Shown piece by piece: positions 8,921 through 16,621 of a stretch of 64,000 bases of DNA. Each line of letters starts with the position of its first letter. Within the stretch, counting starts at the first letter, position 1. The stretch spans positions 248,001-312,000 of the forward strand of contig NZ_PVRV01000019.1 in NCBI RefSeq assembly GCF_003012345.1, read 5' to 3'. The position numbers and the translations under genes are program-made. This DNA is from Phytohalomonas tamaricis. Lineage in GTDB: Bacteria > Pseudomonadota > Gammaproteobacteria > Pseudomonadales > Halomonadaceae. The notes under the pieces were generated by a model. It searched no databases. It was not told the DNA's origin and was given only the letters and a program-made list of their open reading frames with translations.

Positions 8921-8953
8921 AAAGCTCGGCTACCTGACCGGTAGCCGAGCTTT
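8921..8953. terminator. Strong hairpin terminator after the second cassette
   Basis: Fourteen-base-pair perfect stem (AAAGCTCGGCTACC with its complement) and a five-base loop, with AAA/TTT flanks on both sides. Only a short T-run follows, so termination may act on either strand. It separates the AKR/PfpI block from the catalase promoter. Confidence 0.8.
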
Positions 8954-9189
8954 ATGCGTTGCCAACACTACCCTCTATGCGGCCACCAATATCTGCCTTT
9001 CAGTTTGCCAAGCAAAATTCAGAAGATGTAAAGACAAAGAGCGATTGAATATAGTAATAATAGTCATAAAAAAAGTAAGGCAAAAACTGTCATGTGCCCA
9101 TGCTACGCTCTAGTAGCCAGAATTGTTTTGTGACTAGTCATGGATGCCCAGCCCAGCATGTTCGCTGAGCGTCCGCACAGGAGTGAGAT
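8954..9189 (+). promoter_or_regulatory. AT-rich catalase upstream region
   Basis: No gene is seen here. The stretch 9020-9090 is much more AT-rich than its surroundings (for example ATATAGTAATAATAG) and is the likely promoter and regulator region of the catalase. I could not identify an operator with confidence. Confidence 0.4.
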
Positions 9190-10866
9190 ATGGATAATAA
9201 AGATCGGGTCCTGACTAACCGTCAAGGTCACCCTGTCAGTAACAATCAGTCCCAGCGTACGGTCGGCAGCCGTGGCCCAGCAACGTTGGAAAACTATCAA
9301 TTCCTCGAAAAGATCAGTCATTTCGACCGCGAGCGTATTCCTGAGCGTATCGTTCACGCGCGCGGCTTCGTCGCCTACGGCGAATTCGAAGCGACCGGCA
9401 TGATTGGTGACGAGCCGGCGTCTAAGTACACCCGCGCCAAGCTGTTCCAGGAAGCAGGCAAGAAGACCGATCTGGCGATTCGTTTCTCAACCGTTATCGG
9501 TGGCCGTGATTCTTCCGAAGCCGCCCGTGACCCACGCGGTTTCGCGGTCAAGTTTTACACGGAAGAAGGCAACTGGGATCTGGTCGGTAACAACCTGGCA
9601 GTCTTCTTCATCCGTGATGCCATCAAGTTCCCTGATGTCATCCACTCCCTGAAGCCCGATCCGGTCACCTTCCGCCAGGAACCGAACCGCATACTGGACT
9701 TCATGAGCCAGACGCCGGAATCGATGCACATGCTGACGCACCTGTTCAGCCCGCGCGGCATTCCGGCGTCCTATCGCCATCAGGAAGGTTTCGGCGTCAA
9801 CACCTACAAGATGGTCAATGAGCACGGCGAGACGGTCTTGGTGAAATACCACTTCCACCCGCGCTGTGGCGTTGCCAGCCTGACAGAGGCTGAAGCCGCT
9901 AAGGTGCAGGGGCAGGATCTCGGCTCCGCTTCCAAGGATATGTATGACGCGATCGAACGCGGTGACTATCCGCAGTGGGACGTGTTCGTACAGATCATGG
10001 AAGACCATGATCACCCCGAACTCGATTGGGATCCGCTCGACGACACCAAGATCTGGCCGGAGAATGATTTCCCGCTGCGCAAGATTGGCGTGATGACGCT
10101 GAACCGTAACGTTCAGGATCATTTCAACGAGAACGAGCAGATCGCCATGGGTACGGGTGTACTCGTCGACGGTCTCGACTTCTCCGATGACAAGATGCTG
10201 GTTGGCCGGACCTTCTCCTACTCCGACACCCAGCGCTATCGCATCGGTGCTAACTACCTGCAGCTGCCGGTCAACCAGGCGAAGAATGCCCGGGTGGCGA
10301 CCAACCAGCGCGGTGGGTCGATGGAGTACTACGTCGACAAGGCGCCGGGCCAGAATCCGCACATCAACTTCGAGCCGTCCATTCATAATGGCCTGCAGGA
10401 AGCCGAGCGTCGTCCTGAGAACCCGCCCGAGATCAGAGGCCAGCTGACACGCAGCGTGATCGAACGCCGCAATGATTACGTTCAGCCGCGCGCCCGTTAC
10501 AACACTATGATGGACTGGGAGCGCGACGAGCTTATCAACGTGCTGGGCGGAATGCTGCAGCAGTGTGAGCGCGATGTGCAGGAACGCATGCTGTGGCACC
10601 TGTTCCTGATTCACGATGACTACGGCAACCGTATCGGCCAGATGATCGGCATGAGCGCCGACGACGTGCGTCATCTCGAGCCGTTGCACAGTCAGGTACT
10701 GACGGAAGAAGACAAGCAGCGCCTCGCCAAGCTCGGCAACAACGGCGACAAGATCGATCCAACCGTCTGGGGCAAGTGGACCAGCTCGGTCGAGAACCGC
10801 CCGGCGACTGCCGAAGAAGTTCTGAGCGGGATGATGGAATCGAAGCAGACCTATCCCGGTCAGTAA
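9190..10866 (+). CDS. Heme catalase
   Basis: Monofunctional heme catalase that disproportionates hydrogen peroxide. The 558-residue product is longer than the roughly 480-residue small-subunit type but lacks the C-terminal flavodoxin-like domain of large KatE/HPII enzymes. The catalytic His56 is in RIVHARG, the distal Asn134 in [11 protein letters not shown], and the proximal heme-ligand Tyr344 in [14 protein letters not shown]. No signal peptide is seen, so it is cytoplasmic. The start at 9190 has a GGAGTGAGA site. It is followed by a clean terminator and is monocistronic. Together with Dps and the PfpI proteins it makes this end of the window a stress-protection block. The katA/katB/katE label is not resolved. 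Confidence 0.96.
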   Translation: MDNKDRVLTNRQGHPVSNNQSQRTVGSRGPATLENYQFLEKISHFDRERIPERIVHARGFVAYGEFEATGMIGDEPASKYTRAKLFQEAGKKTDLAIRFSTVIGGRDSSEAARDPRGFAVKFYTEEGNWDLVGNNLAVFFIRDAIKFPDVIHSLKPDPVTFRQEPNRILDFMSQTPESMHMLTHLFSPRGIPASYRHQEGFGVNTYKMVNEHGETVLVKYHFHPRCGVASLTEAEAAKVQGQDLGSASKDMYDAIERGDYPQWDVFVQIMEDHDHPELDWDPLDDTKIWPENDFPLRKIGVMTLNRNVQDHFNENEQIAMGTGVLVDGLDFSDDKMLVGRTFSYSDTQRYRIGANYLQLPVNQAKNARVATNQRGGSMEYYVDKAPGQNPHINFEPSIHNGLQEAERRPENPPEIRGQLTRSVIERRNDYVQPRARYNTMMDWERDELINVLGGMLQQCERDVQERMLWHLFLIHDDYGNRIGQMIGMSADDVRHLEPLHSQVLTEEDKQRLAKLGNNGDKIDPTVWGKWTSSVENRPATAEEVLSGMMESKQTYPGQ

Positions 10867-11236
10867 AAAAGCACGCCACCGGTGAAGTAATGCCGACGTA
10901 GAGAGTGGCTTGTTGCTACATCGACAATGTCACTCACTACGAGGGGTCCGGATGCCATCAGGCATCCGGATTTTTATTGCTGCACCTTTTCTATCGCCGA
11001 TGCCACGCTTGGACGTTTCATCACTTCATCGACCTGTTCAAAACTGCGCTAACCGGTGGCGGTACATCCGGCATCCACCATTAACCTTTCCTCATAAGAT
11101 AAAACAACGTGCCCCGTACCCTGGGGACGCTTTCATCAACCTCATCACACCGAACAGCACCCCGAGCGCAAGTCATCAGGCAACGATGGCACTTAGCGGC
11201 TAGACTGATCACTACGCAGCATGCCAGGAGGTATTC
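10867..11236. other. Intergenic stretch after the catalase
   Basis: About 370 bases without a supported gene. It holds the catalase terminator at 10947-10975 and, near its end, an AGGAGG site and the presumed promoter for the small secreted protein at 11237. Nothing else is recognised. Confidence 0.6.
10947..10975 (+). terminator. Rho-independent terminator of the catalase gene
   Basis: Perfect 10-bp stem TCCGGATGCC / GGCATCCGGA with a four-base loop, followed by five T. Confidence 0.92.
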
Positions 11237-11557
11237 ATGACCCCATACATTCGAACAGTGGCTCTCGGTGCAGTATTTGCCGTGTGGCACATCACCCCTG
11301 CCCTTGCCGATGACTGTAGCGCTCAGCGTCAGACAATGACCAACAGCGCTGCGCAGGCCCGCGCCCAAGGCGATGATAGCCATGCCGCACAGCTACGCAG
11401 CAGAGCAGAGAGCGCTCGTACACGCTGCCTGGGCAACAAACAGCAGGAACAACGTACCGAGACAATTCGCGAACGTGCCGATCAAGTAAGAGAACGCCAG
11501 CAAGAACGCGAAGAGGAACGACGCCTGCGGACGCAGCGTCAACAGAACGATCAATAA
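11237..11557 (+). CDS. Small secreted DUF1090-like protein
   Basis: A 106-residue product with a signal peptide ending near ALADD (about residue 25). A charged helical region rich in Arg, Gln and Glu follows, with two cysteines (CSAQRQ and RCLGN) about 40 residues apart and a coiled-coil tail (ERADQVRERQQEREEE). Cysteine spacing and the basic/acidic coiled-coil tail resemble YqjC/DUF1090 proteins, though it is somewhat short; that family link is tentative. The AGGAGG site 6 bases before the ATG supports the start. Predicted location is the periplasm. It is convergent with the DUF4186 gene. Confidence 0.72.
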   Translation: MTPYIRTVALGAVFAVWHITPALADDCSAQRQTMTNSAAQARAQGDDSHAAQLRSRAESARTRCLGNKQQEQRTETIRERADQVRERQQEREEERRLRTQRQQNDQ

Positions 11558-11576
11558 CCACCTTTTGAGAAACGGA

Positions 11577-12056
11577 CTAGAAGTGAAACGGGGTCTGCTC
11601 GGGAGATGGGGCTGAGCCATTTCCATGCTGGTTGTCATCAGCCGCACGCAGCCCCAGCCAGCGCGCAATCACGGCGACGACATACGCCTGCTCAGCCGCG
11701 CTCAATGCGCGCCCCTTGTCGAGGCCATGCCATTTAGCCAGGCAACTGCGACAGCACGTACCGGTGGCGTGCTGGGCAATGAACACTGGATGGCCCCGCC
11801 ACGGCGTCTGCTTACCATCATTGGGTGGCATCGCCGGCGCCAAACGCCGGGCGATAAAGTCATAGGCATGCGCAGCAATCAGCGCATCGCCCTTGGCGTC
11901 GAGATAGACCCGCTCCTTCGCGCCAAGGCGGAACTTGCGCCGAAATGCAGAATCCTGCAGTCGGGTGAGCACCTCATCGATACGATCCATACGCTCGGTC
12001 ATGCCTTCAGTATAGAAAAGACGCTGACCACGCTCCAAATGGTCAGTGCCTTTCAT
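11577..12056 (-). CDS. DUF4186 protein
   Basis: A 159-residue cytoplasmic protein of the DUF4186 family, function unknown. Recognisable family blocks are KERVYLDAKG, HAYDFIARRLAPA, NDGKQTPWRGHPVF and QHATGTCCRSCLAKWHG. The Cys-Cys-x-x-Cys and nearby His suggest a metal site. The start is uncertain: the ATG at 12056 lies 14 bases after the symporter stop but has only a weak ribosome binding site, and an internal ATG at 12002 is possible. It is likely co-transcribed with the upstream DUF3311/symporter pair. Confidence 0.86.
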   Translation of the reverse strand: MKGTDHLERGQRLFYTEGMTERMDRIDEVLTRLQDSAFRRKFRLGAKERVYLDAKGDALIAAHAYDFIARRLAPAMPPNDGKQTPWRGHPVFIAQHATGTCCRSCLAKWHGLDKGRALSAAEQAYVVAVIARWLGLRAADDNQHGNGSAPSPEQTPFHF

Positions 12057-12070
12057 TTATCAATATCGTC

Positions 12071-13531
12071 TCAGAAGCGCCGCGCGATGGCAAAAAAGCG
12101 TGCGGTGACATCAGCCGAAGCCGGACGCGTCTTAAGCGACACCGCTACGAATACCGGCAGGTTAAGCATCAGTCCCCAGAAGCCGGCGTGGATACCGAGC
12201 GGGTTCTTGAACACTACGGTGAATAATACCGTCAGCGCGAAGCCCGCCACGATACCTGCCGTAACGCCCACCTTTGAAGCGCGCGGCCAGAAGAACATGC
12301 CAATAAATGCCGGCAGCACCTGAGCGGCAAAACCGAGCCCGATCAGCAAAATCATAATCAGATTGGCCGGCTCGGTGATCGCCACCGGTGCGACGATCAG
12401 CGCCATGATCGGAATCAGCAACATGCGAGCCAGCCGGCCAGTAGCGGCATTGGAGAGCTTGAATGCCGGCTGGAGGATATCCTTGGCATAGGTCAACGCC
12501 GCTGAATGGATGAACGGCTCGCACGATGACATCGCCGCCGCCAGCGTGCCGGCGCCGAGAAGCCCCGTCAGCACCACCGGCATCGAGGCCAGCGCCATCT
12601 CCAACGCGACAGTATCGGCACGGGCCAGATTAGGCAGGCTGAACACGCCAATGAAGCCGACCACCACCATCGGCAGAATCACCACGTAGTAGGTCGGCAG
12701 CCAGGTCGCACTGGTGCGAATGGTCTGCTTGGAACGCGCGCTCATCCACTGGGTCCATACCGGAGGCATGAACGATAGCATCGAGACGATGATCGAAGTG
12801 GTCCAGAATGCGAAGCTCATGTCGCCGCCAGCGCCGGGCAGCGTTAAGAACTCGGGCCGCTCAGCCTTGAACCGTGTGAAGATGTCGCCGAACCACCACT
12901 GCCCTGTAAACGCATGGGTTGCCCACAGCCCGATCGCCCAGGCCACCATCAGCATCAGCGCGCCCTGAAACGCGTTGGTCAGGCCGATGGCGCGCTGACC
13001 GCTGACGTAGAGATAGATCGCCATCACGCCAAGCACCAGCGTAACGCCGGCCCACACCGGAATCTTGCCCCCACTCATCACGTTGAGGATGTAGGCCGAG
13101 CCAATCGTCTGCAGTACCGCGTAGGCAAGCGTGCCGATCGACATCACGAAGGCAGCGAGTGCGCCGAGCGCGGCGCTTTCGTAGCGGTCAGCGATGGCAC
13201 TGGCTTGGGTGACATGGCCGAAGCGTGCGCCGAACTCCCATACCTTGGGACCGAAGTACCACGCAACGATGGCGAGATAAGAAAGATAGATCACCACGTA
13301 GAACACCGGCACGCCCTTGCTGTAGGCCCACCCCGGCGCGCCCATGAAGGTATAGGCACTGATGCTGCCAGCGCCGATCAGCAGGTAAAGCACCACCGCG
13401 TTCATGCTGCGCCCGGCCACGCCCCATTCTTCCAGCGCCTGCATCGAGCGCCCGCCGCGCGCCCTGAGGCCAATCACCAATGCGATGACGACATAAGCCA
13501 GCGTGATCGCCAGCGGTATGGCGCTAGTCAT
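12071..13531 (-). CDS. Sodium:solute symporter family permease
   Basis: Inner-membrane Na+-coupled transporter of the SSS family, 486 residues with about 13 hydrophobic segments. The typical early helix motif AGSISAYTFMGAPGWAYSKG and the segment MSSCEPFIHSAALTYAKDI, corresponding to the conserved SSS helix 8 region, are visible. The start at 13531 is set by a GGGAGG site and overlaps the end of the small DUF3311 gene by 8 bases, as is usual for this pair. Pairing with a DUF3311 partner is known for monocarboxylate- or pantothenate-type symporters (MctP, PanF-like), so an organic acid substrate is inferred. Confidence 0.9.
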   Translation of the reverse strand: MTSAIPLAITLAYVVIALVIGLRARGGRSMQALEEWGVAGRSMNAVVLYLLIGAGSISAYTFMGAPGWAYSKGVPVFYVVIYLSYLAIVAWYFGPKVWEFGARFGHVTQASAIADRYESAALGALAAFVMSIGTLAYAVLQTIGSAYILNVMSGGKIPVWAGVTLVLGVMAIYLYVSGQRAIGLTNAFQGALMLMVAWAIGLWATHAFTGQWWFGDIFTRFKAERPEFLTLPGAGGDMSFAFWTTSIIVSMLSFMPPVWTQWMSARSKQTIRTSATWLPTYYVVILPMVVVGFIGVFSLPNLARADTVALEMALASMPVVLTGLLGAGTLAAAMSSCEPFIHSAALTYAKDILQPAFKLSNAATGRLARMLLIPIMALIVAPVAITEPANLIMILLIGLGFAAQVLPAFIGMFFWPRASKVGVTAGIVAGFALTVLFTVVFKNPLGIHAGFWGLMLNLPVFVAVSLKTRPASADVTARFFAIARRF

Positions 13532-13763
13532 GACTGTCCTCCCGCTCACCTGCGCCCAGCAGACGGTTGGCGATCACCATCAACACCACGCTGGCCAACA
13601 CGATCGCGTAGGCCCACACGGTGATCAGTGGCAAGCCGAACACCACGCGGGCATGGTTGACCAGCGCAATCAGCGGCCAGCAGCCGGCGGCGATCAAGGC
13701 GATGAACAGCACAAACAATACCCAGCCACGCCGGGTGGTCGGCAGCACGATGCCCTGCTTCAT
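13524..13763 (-). CDS. DUF3311 small membrane partner of the symporter
   Basis: A 79-residue protein with two membrane helices (about residues 12-30 and 42-65) and a charged C-terminus. DUF3311 proteins are typically encoded directly before SSS symporters, and this one overlaps the downstream symporter start. Probably an accessory or stabilising subunit. A GGGAACTGTC stretch precedes the ATG; the ribosome binding site is modest. Confidence 0.85.
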   Translation of the reverse strand: MKQGIVLPTTRRGWVLFVLFIALIAAGCWPLIALVNHARVVFGLPLITVWAYAIVLASVVLMVIANRLLGAGEREDSHD

Positions 13764-13862
13764 GACAGTTCCCTATCCAAGATAAACGATAAACGGAGGC
13801 AATCATGGTCAGTTAATTGACCGAGAAGCGATTGTACATGGCAGGGCAGCGGAAACGGCAGG

Positions 13863-14000
13863 TTACGCCTCTGCGTTTTTGTCTTTCTCCTTCAGCGGCC
13901 GGCGCGTCGAATCGCGCACCATCAACTCGACCGGAAATACCTGCTGCTCGCACGGCCGCTCGGGGTGCTCCAGAAGATAATATGTACCTCGATATGGTCA
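13863..14000 (-). pseudogene. C-terminal relic of a LacI-family regulator
   Basis: On the minus strand a 44-codon frame ends in TAA at 13865-13863 and reads YLLEHPERPCEQQVFPVELM followed by VRDSTRRP. The pattern of a hydrophobic strand, then VELMVRDST, is the hallmark ending of LacI/GalR-family effector domains. The frame is blocked by TGA at 14000-13998, and no DNA-binding domain or rest of the protein is found upstream. It is therefore a remnant and not a working gene. It lies beside the DUF3311/symporter pair, which it may once have regulated. Confidence 0.6.
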
Positions 14001-14160
14001 AAGTACACCGGTGGTGAAATGCGTAACGGTGATAGAGATCAAGAAGTGCCGTGGCGGAGGGGTCTGCAACGTCGGCCTTAATGCCTGGTTGTTATTTGTG
14101 CTGCTACACGTCGGCTTATTTAGTTGTGGCAGCGACCCGATTCGTCGGATATCGATACCG

Positions 14161-14197
14161 GAGCCCCGGAATAACCGCTTGGGTTACTCCGGGGCTC
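14161..14197. terminator. Hairpin after the TonB/nucleotidase operon
   Basis: Stem of ten base pairs GAGCCCCGGA / TCCGGGGCTC, extended past one mismatch by five more pairs (TAACC/GGTTA), loop GCTTG. It lies 5 bases after the nucleotidase stop on the minus strand. The T-run is poor, so termination is likely but not certain. Confidence 0.65.
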
Positions 14198-14201
14198 GGT
14201 T

Positions 14202-15914
14202 TCACAGGGCTTTGTCGACTCTGACGATACGCTCGGACTGGGCCATGCCCGCTGGCGTCCCGGCTTCATCCAGAGCGGTGAGATGAGCAATCAACGCTTC
14301 GAGATCGGAAATACCCGTATCGCGATGCGTCTTGGCGTCCTTCAAGACAGAAAAGCCGTCGCCGCCTTCGGCTAGAAAATCGTTGACTACCACACCATAG
14401 AGCTGCTCCGCATCGACCGGCTTACCCTCGATGCGCATACTTCCGGGCACCACACGGTCATCTGTCGGTCGACCAGCATCCCAACGATAGCTGAAGCTAC
14501 TCGACACCTGCAAAGGACTGAAGCCTCCATCCTTACGCCACTGCTGATTCAACAACTCTTGCAGCTGAGCACCCGTCAAGGTGAGTAGGATCAAGCTGTT
14601 ATTGAAGGGTTGAATACTGGCCACCTGCGAATACGTCAGGTACGTCTGTCCAGGTTCGAGCATGAAATCACCACGAATTCCGCCGGGATTCATAAATGCC
14701 ACTTGCGCCCCCATGGGTTTGACCGCAGCCAATTGAGCGTCGGCAATCAGGTCTCCCGCCTGTGCTTCACCCGCCTGATTCGTCTCGTGACCAATCCGTT
14801 TACCCTGGATACGGGCAATGGGCTTTTGCAGTATTTTTCGACTTTGCGACTCGATTTCGGCCTGCAATGCGGCAAGCTTGGGATCTGCCACGTAGCGCTT
14901 GGGATCTGCGATCAGGTTCTCGGCTTTGACAACCGTCACCTGATGCTCACCCGGCATTACGCTCAGAGTAAGGTGCGTTAATACATGCCCGTAAGAATCC
15001 CCTTGCGTTACCGTCAGGCGTCCGACACGGCAAAGATACCCTTGGTGCGTATGCGCGGAGACAAGCACGTCGACCTTTGGCGACAAACGCTGAGCGATGT
15101 CTACGATATCGCCTTGCAGATGCTGACAGTCGGGCTTGTCGAACGGCTCTGGCGTGCTGCCTCCTTGATGGATGACGGCAACAATGGCGTTGACGCCCTG
15201 CTTATCAAGTTCCGGGATCAACTTGTTGATCGCTTCGGCCTCATCAGTGACTTTTAATCCTTCCATGCCGCTGGGTCTGACGACTGACGCCACATCACGC
15301 AGTACCGCGCCCACAAAGGCCACCTTGACGCCGTGCACTTCCTCGATGCGATAAGCTGGCAGCAGGCTGTTGCCTGTCTGCGTATCAATGACGTTCGCGG
15401 CTAAATAGGGAAAACCGGCACCGCTGAAATTGGCCTTGAACGTACAAGCCTTGTCCTTGCGAACAGACTCGCAACCTCCTCTAATCTGGCGGAGCAGCTC
15501 CTCCTTCCCGGCATCCAGCTCATGGTTACCTAGCGCCGATAACTTCAGCCCCATCATGGTGAAGGCTTCAATTGTCGGCTCATCGGCCCACATCGCAGAG
15601 ATCGGTGGACTCCCCCCGACCAGATCGCCTGCGCTGATAAACAGGAGTTGTGGATCCTGCTCACGAAAAGTGTCCAGCATGCCGCCGAGAGTAGCGATGC
15701 CGCCAGCATTGACCGTACGGACACCGTCCGGTGCCGTCGGATCAGGGTAACGAAAAGGATTCGCCTCGATGTAACCGTGAAAGTCATTGATGGCCAGGAT
15801 GTTGACGTCGACGGGCGTACGCTGCGGGCTTGCACACCCGGGCAGTACCAGCAGCATGCAAACCGCCAGCCAGCGTCGCGATGACCTATTTTGAAACATG
15901 GGTAAGCTCATCAT
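14202..15914 (-). CDS. 5'-nucleotidase/metallophosphoesterase lipoprotein (UshA-like)
   Basis: Two-domain enzyme of the UshA family, expected to remove phosphate from nucleotides or related organophosphates outside the cytoplasm. The N-terminal leader ends in a lipobox, LVLPGC, so it is a lipoprotein. Metal-site motifs follow in order: NDFHGY, SAGDLVGGSP, ALGNHELDAG, AVIHQGG and SAHTHQGY. The C-terminal domain carries NPGGIRGDF, the Q..PFNNSL region and NDFLAEGGDGF for base stacking. It is the last gene of the TonB operon; its start region reads GTGATGATG and overlaps the exbB stop, so translation is probably coupled. The exact initiator (GTG at 15917 or ATG at 15914) is unclear. Its operon position links its product to the receptor's substrate. 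Confidence 0.92.
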   Translation of the reverse strand: MMSLPMFQNRSSRRWLAVCMLLVLPGCASPQRTPVDVNILAINDFHGYIEANPFRYPDPTAPDGVRTVNAGGIATLGGMLDTFREQDPQLLFISAGDLVGGSPPISAMWADEPTIEAFTMMGLKLSALGNHELDAGKEELLRQIRGGCESVRKDKACTFKANFSGAGFPYLAANVIDTQTGNSLLPAYRIEEVHGVKVAFVGAVLRDVASVVRPSGMEGLKVTDEAEAINKLIPELDKQGVNAIVAVIHQGGSTPEPFDKPDCQHLQGDIVDIAQRLSPKVDVLVSAHTHQGYLCRVGRLTVTQGDSYGHVLTHLTLSVMPGEHQVTVVKAENLIADPKRYVADPKLAALQAEIESQSRKILQKPIARIQGKRIGHETNQAGEAQAGDLIADAQLAAVKPMGAQVAFMNPGGIRGDFMLEPGQTYLTYSQVASIQPFNNSLILLTLTGAQLQELLNQQWRKDGGFSPLQVSSSFSYRWDAGRPTDDRVVPGSMRIEGKPVDAEQLYGVVVNDFLAEGGDGFSVLKDAKTHRDTGISDLEALIAHLTALDEAGTPAGMAQSERIVRVDKAL

Positions 15915-16555
15915 CACGTTAACCGGACTGAATGAGCGGGCGTTGCCTCCCTCTCTTGCTGAAAAGGCGTGTCCATGCCAGCACGCAGCAGCAGAATCTT
16001 CAGATGATCCGTAAGCTTCTCGATACGGTCCTGAAAATGGTTATGGAACACCATGCCCATCAAGGCGACGGCAATGCCCAGTGCCGTGGCATATAGCGCC
16101 GTGCCGATCCCTCTTGAGACTTCACCGGGATCGGACACACCCGCCTCCGCAAGCACCTTGAACGTGTCGATGATGCCAAGAATCGTACCCAGCAGTCCCA
16201 GCAGCGGAGCAGCAGTGACCACCGTCTCGAGGATCCAGAGCCCCGACGTCAATCTGCTGCGCGTCGCGATATAGATTGATTCACTCAAATCTTCCAGATC
16301 CTTGTGCGTCGTCAGGCCCCGCTTCTGCTCAAATAATTGGCGTAGCAATTCCAGCGGCAGGCTTTTACGGCGCACCAGCTGCTCAGGCAATTCCTCGATG
16401 CTCTGCGTCTGAGGATTTAACGCCGTTTCGAGCTTGACGGCCTGACGCAGATTAAAGCTGAAGAAAACGCCTCGCTCGACGATGACGAACGCCGCCAGGG
16501 CTGCCGCACCGTAAAGAATGTAGAAGGTTAAATCGTGGAGCAGGTCCATGTTCAT
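15914..16555 (-). CDS. exbB: ExbB/MotA/TolQ-type proton channel subunit
   Basis: Inner-membrane component of the TonB motor, 213 residues. It has three hydrophobic segments: near the N-terminus (residues 10-27), a central TAAPLLGLLGTILGIID helix, and the ALYATALGIAVALMGMVF helix, with the large cytoplasmic loop between the first two, as in ExbB. The start at 16555 has a GAGG site six bases away. It lies downstream of the receptor gene and not next to exbD, an unusual order. It should form the stator complex with the ExbD encoded at 19792 and power the TonB at 18953. Confidence 0.92.
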   Translation of the reverse strand: MNMDLLHDLTFYILYGAAALAAFVIVERGVFFSFNLRQAVKLETALNPQTQSIEELPEQLVRRKSLPLELLRQLFEQKRGLTTHKDLEDLSESIYIATRSRLTSGLWILETVVTAAPLLGLLGTILGIIDTFKVLAEAGVSDPGEVSRGIGTALYATALGIAVALMGMVFHNHFQDRIEKLTDHLKILLLRAGMDTPFQQEREATPAHSVRLT

Positions 16556-16621
16556 GGTGAAACCTCAATAGCCGTACAAGGGCATCGGCTTCGGCAAGAA
16601 TACCGAAGCCGACAGATTCAT

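Larger units (their letters stand above)
13764..14201. other. Gene-poor stretch with a decayed regulator and a hairpin
   Basis: About 440 bases without an intact gene. It contains the relic of a LacI-type regulator end (13863-14000) and the hairpin at 14161-14197 that follows the nucleotidase operon. The part between about 14001 and 14150 shows nothing recognisable. Confidence 0.6.

Noticed and set aside
9487-10689. A 400-codon frame antisense to the catalase
   Set aside because: It is the mirror of a strongly conserved gene in a high-GC sequence, lacks a ribosome binding site and matches no family.
14011-14286. Frame of 91 codons across the gap after the symporter pair
   Set aside because: It runs into the antisense of the nucleotidase gene, has no ribosome binding site and matches no family.
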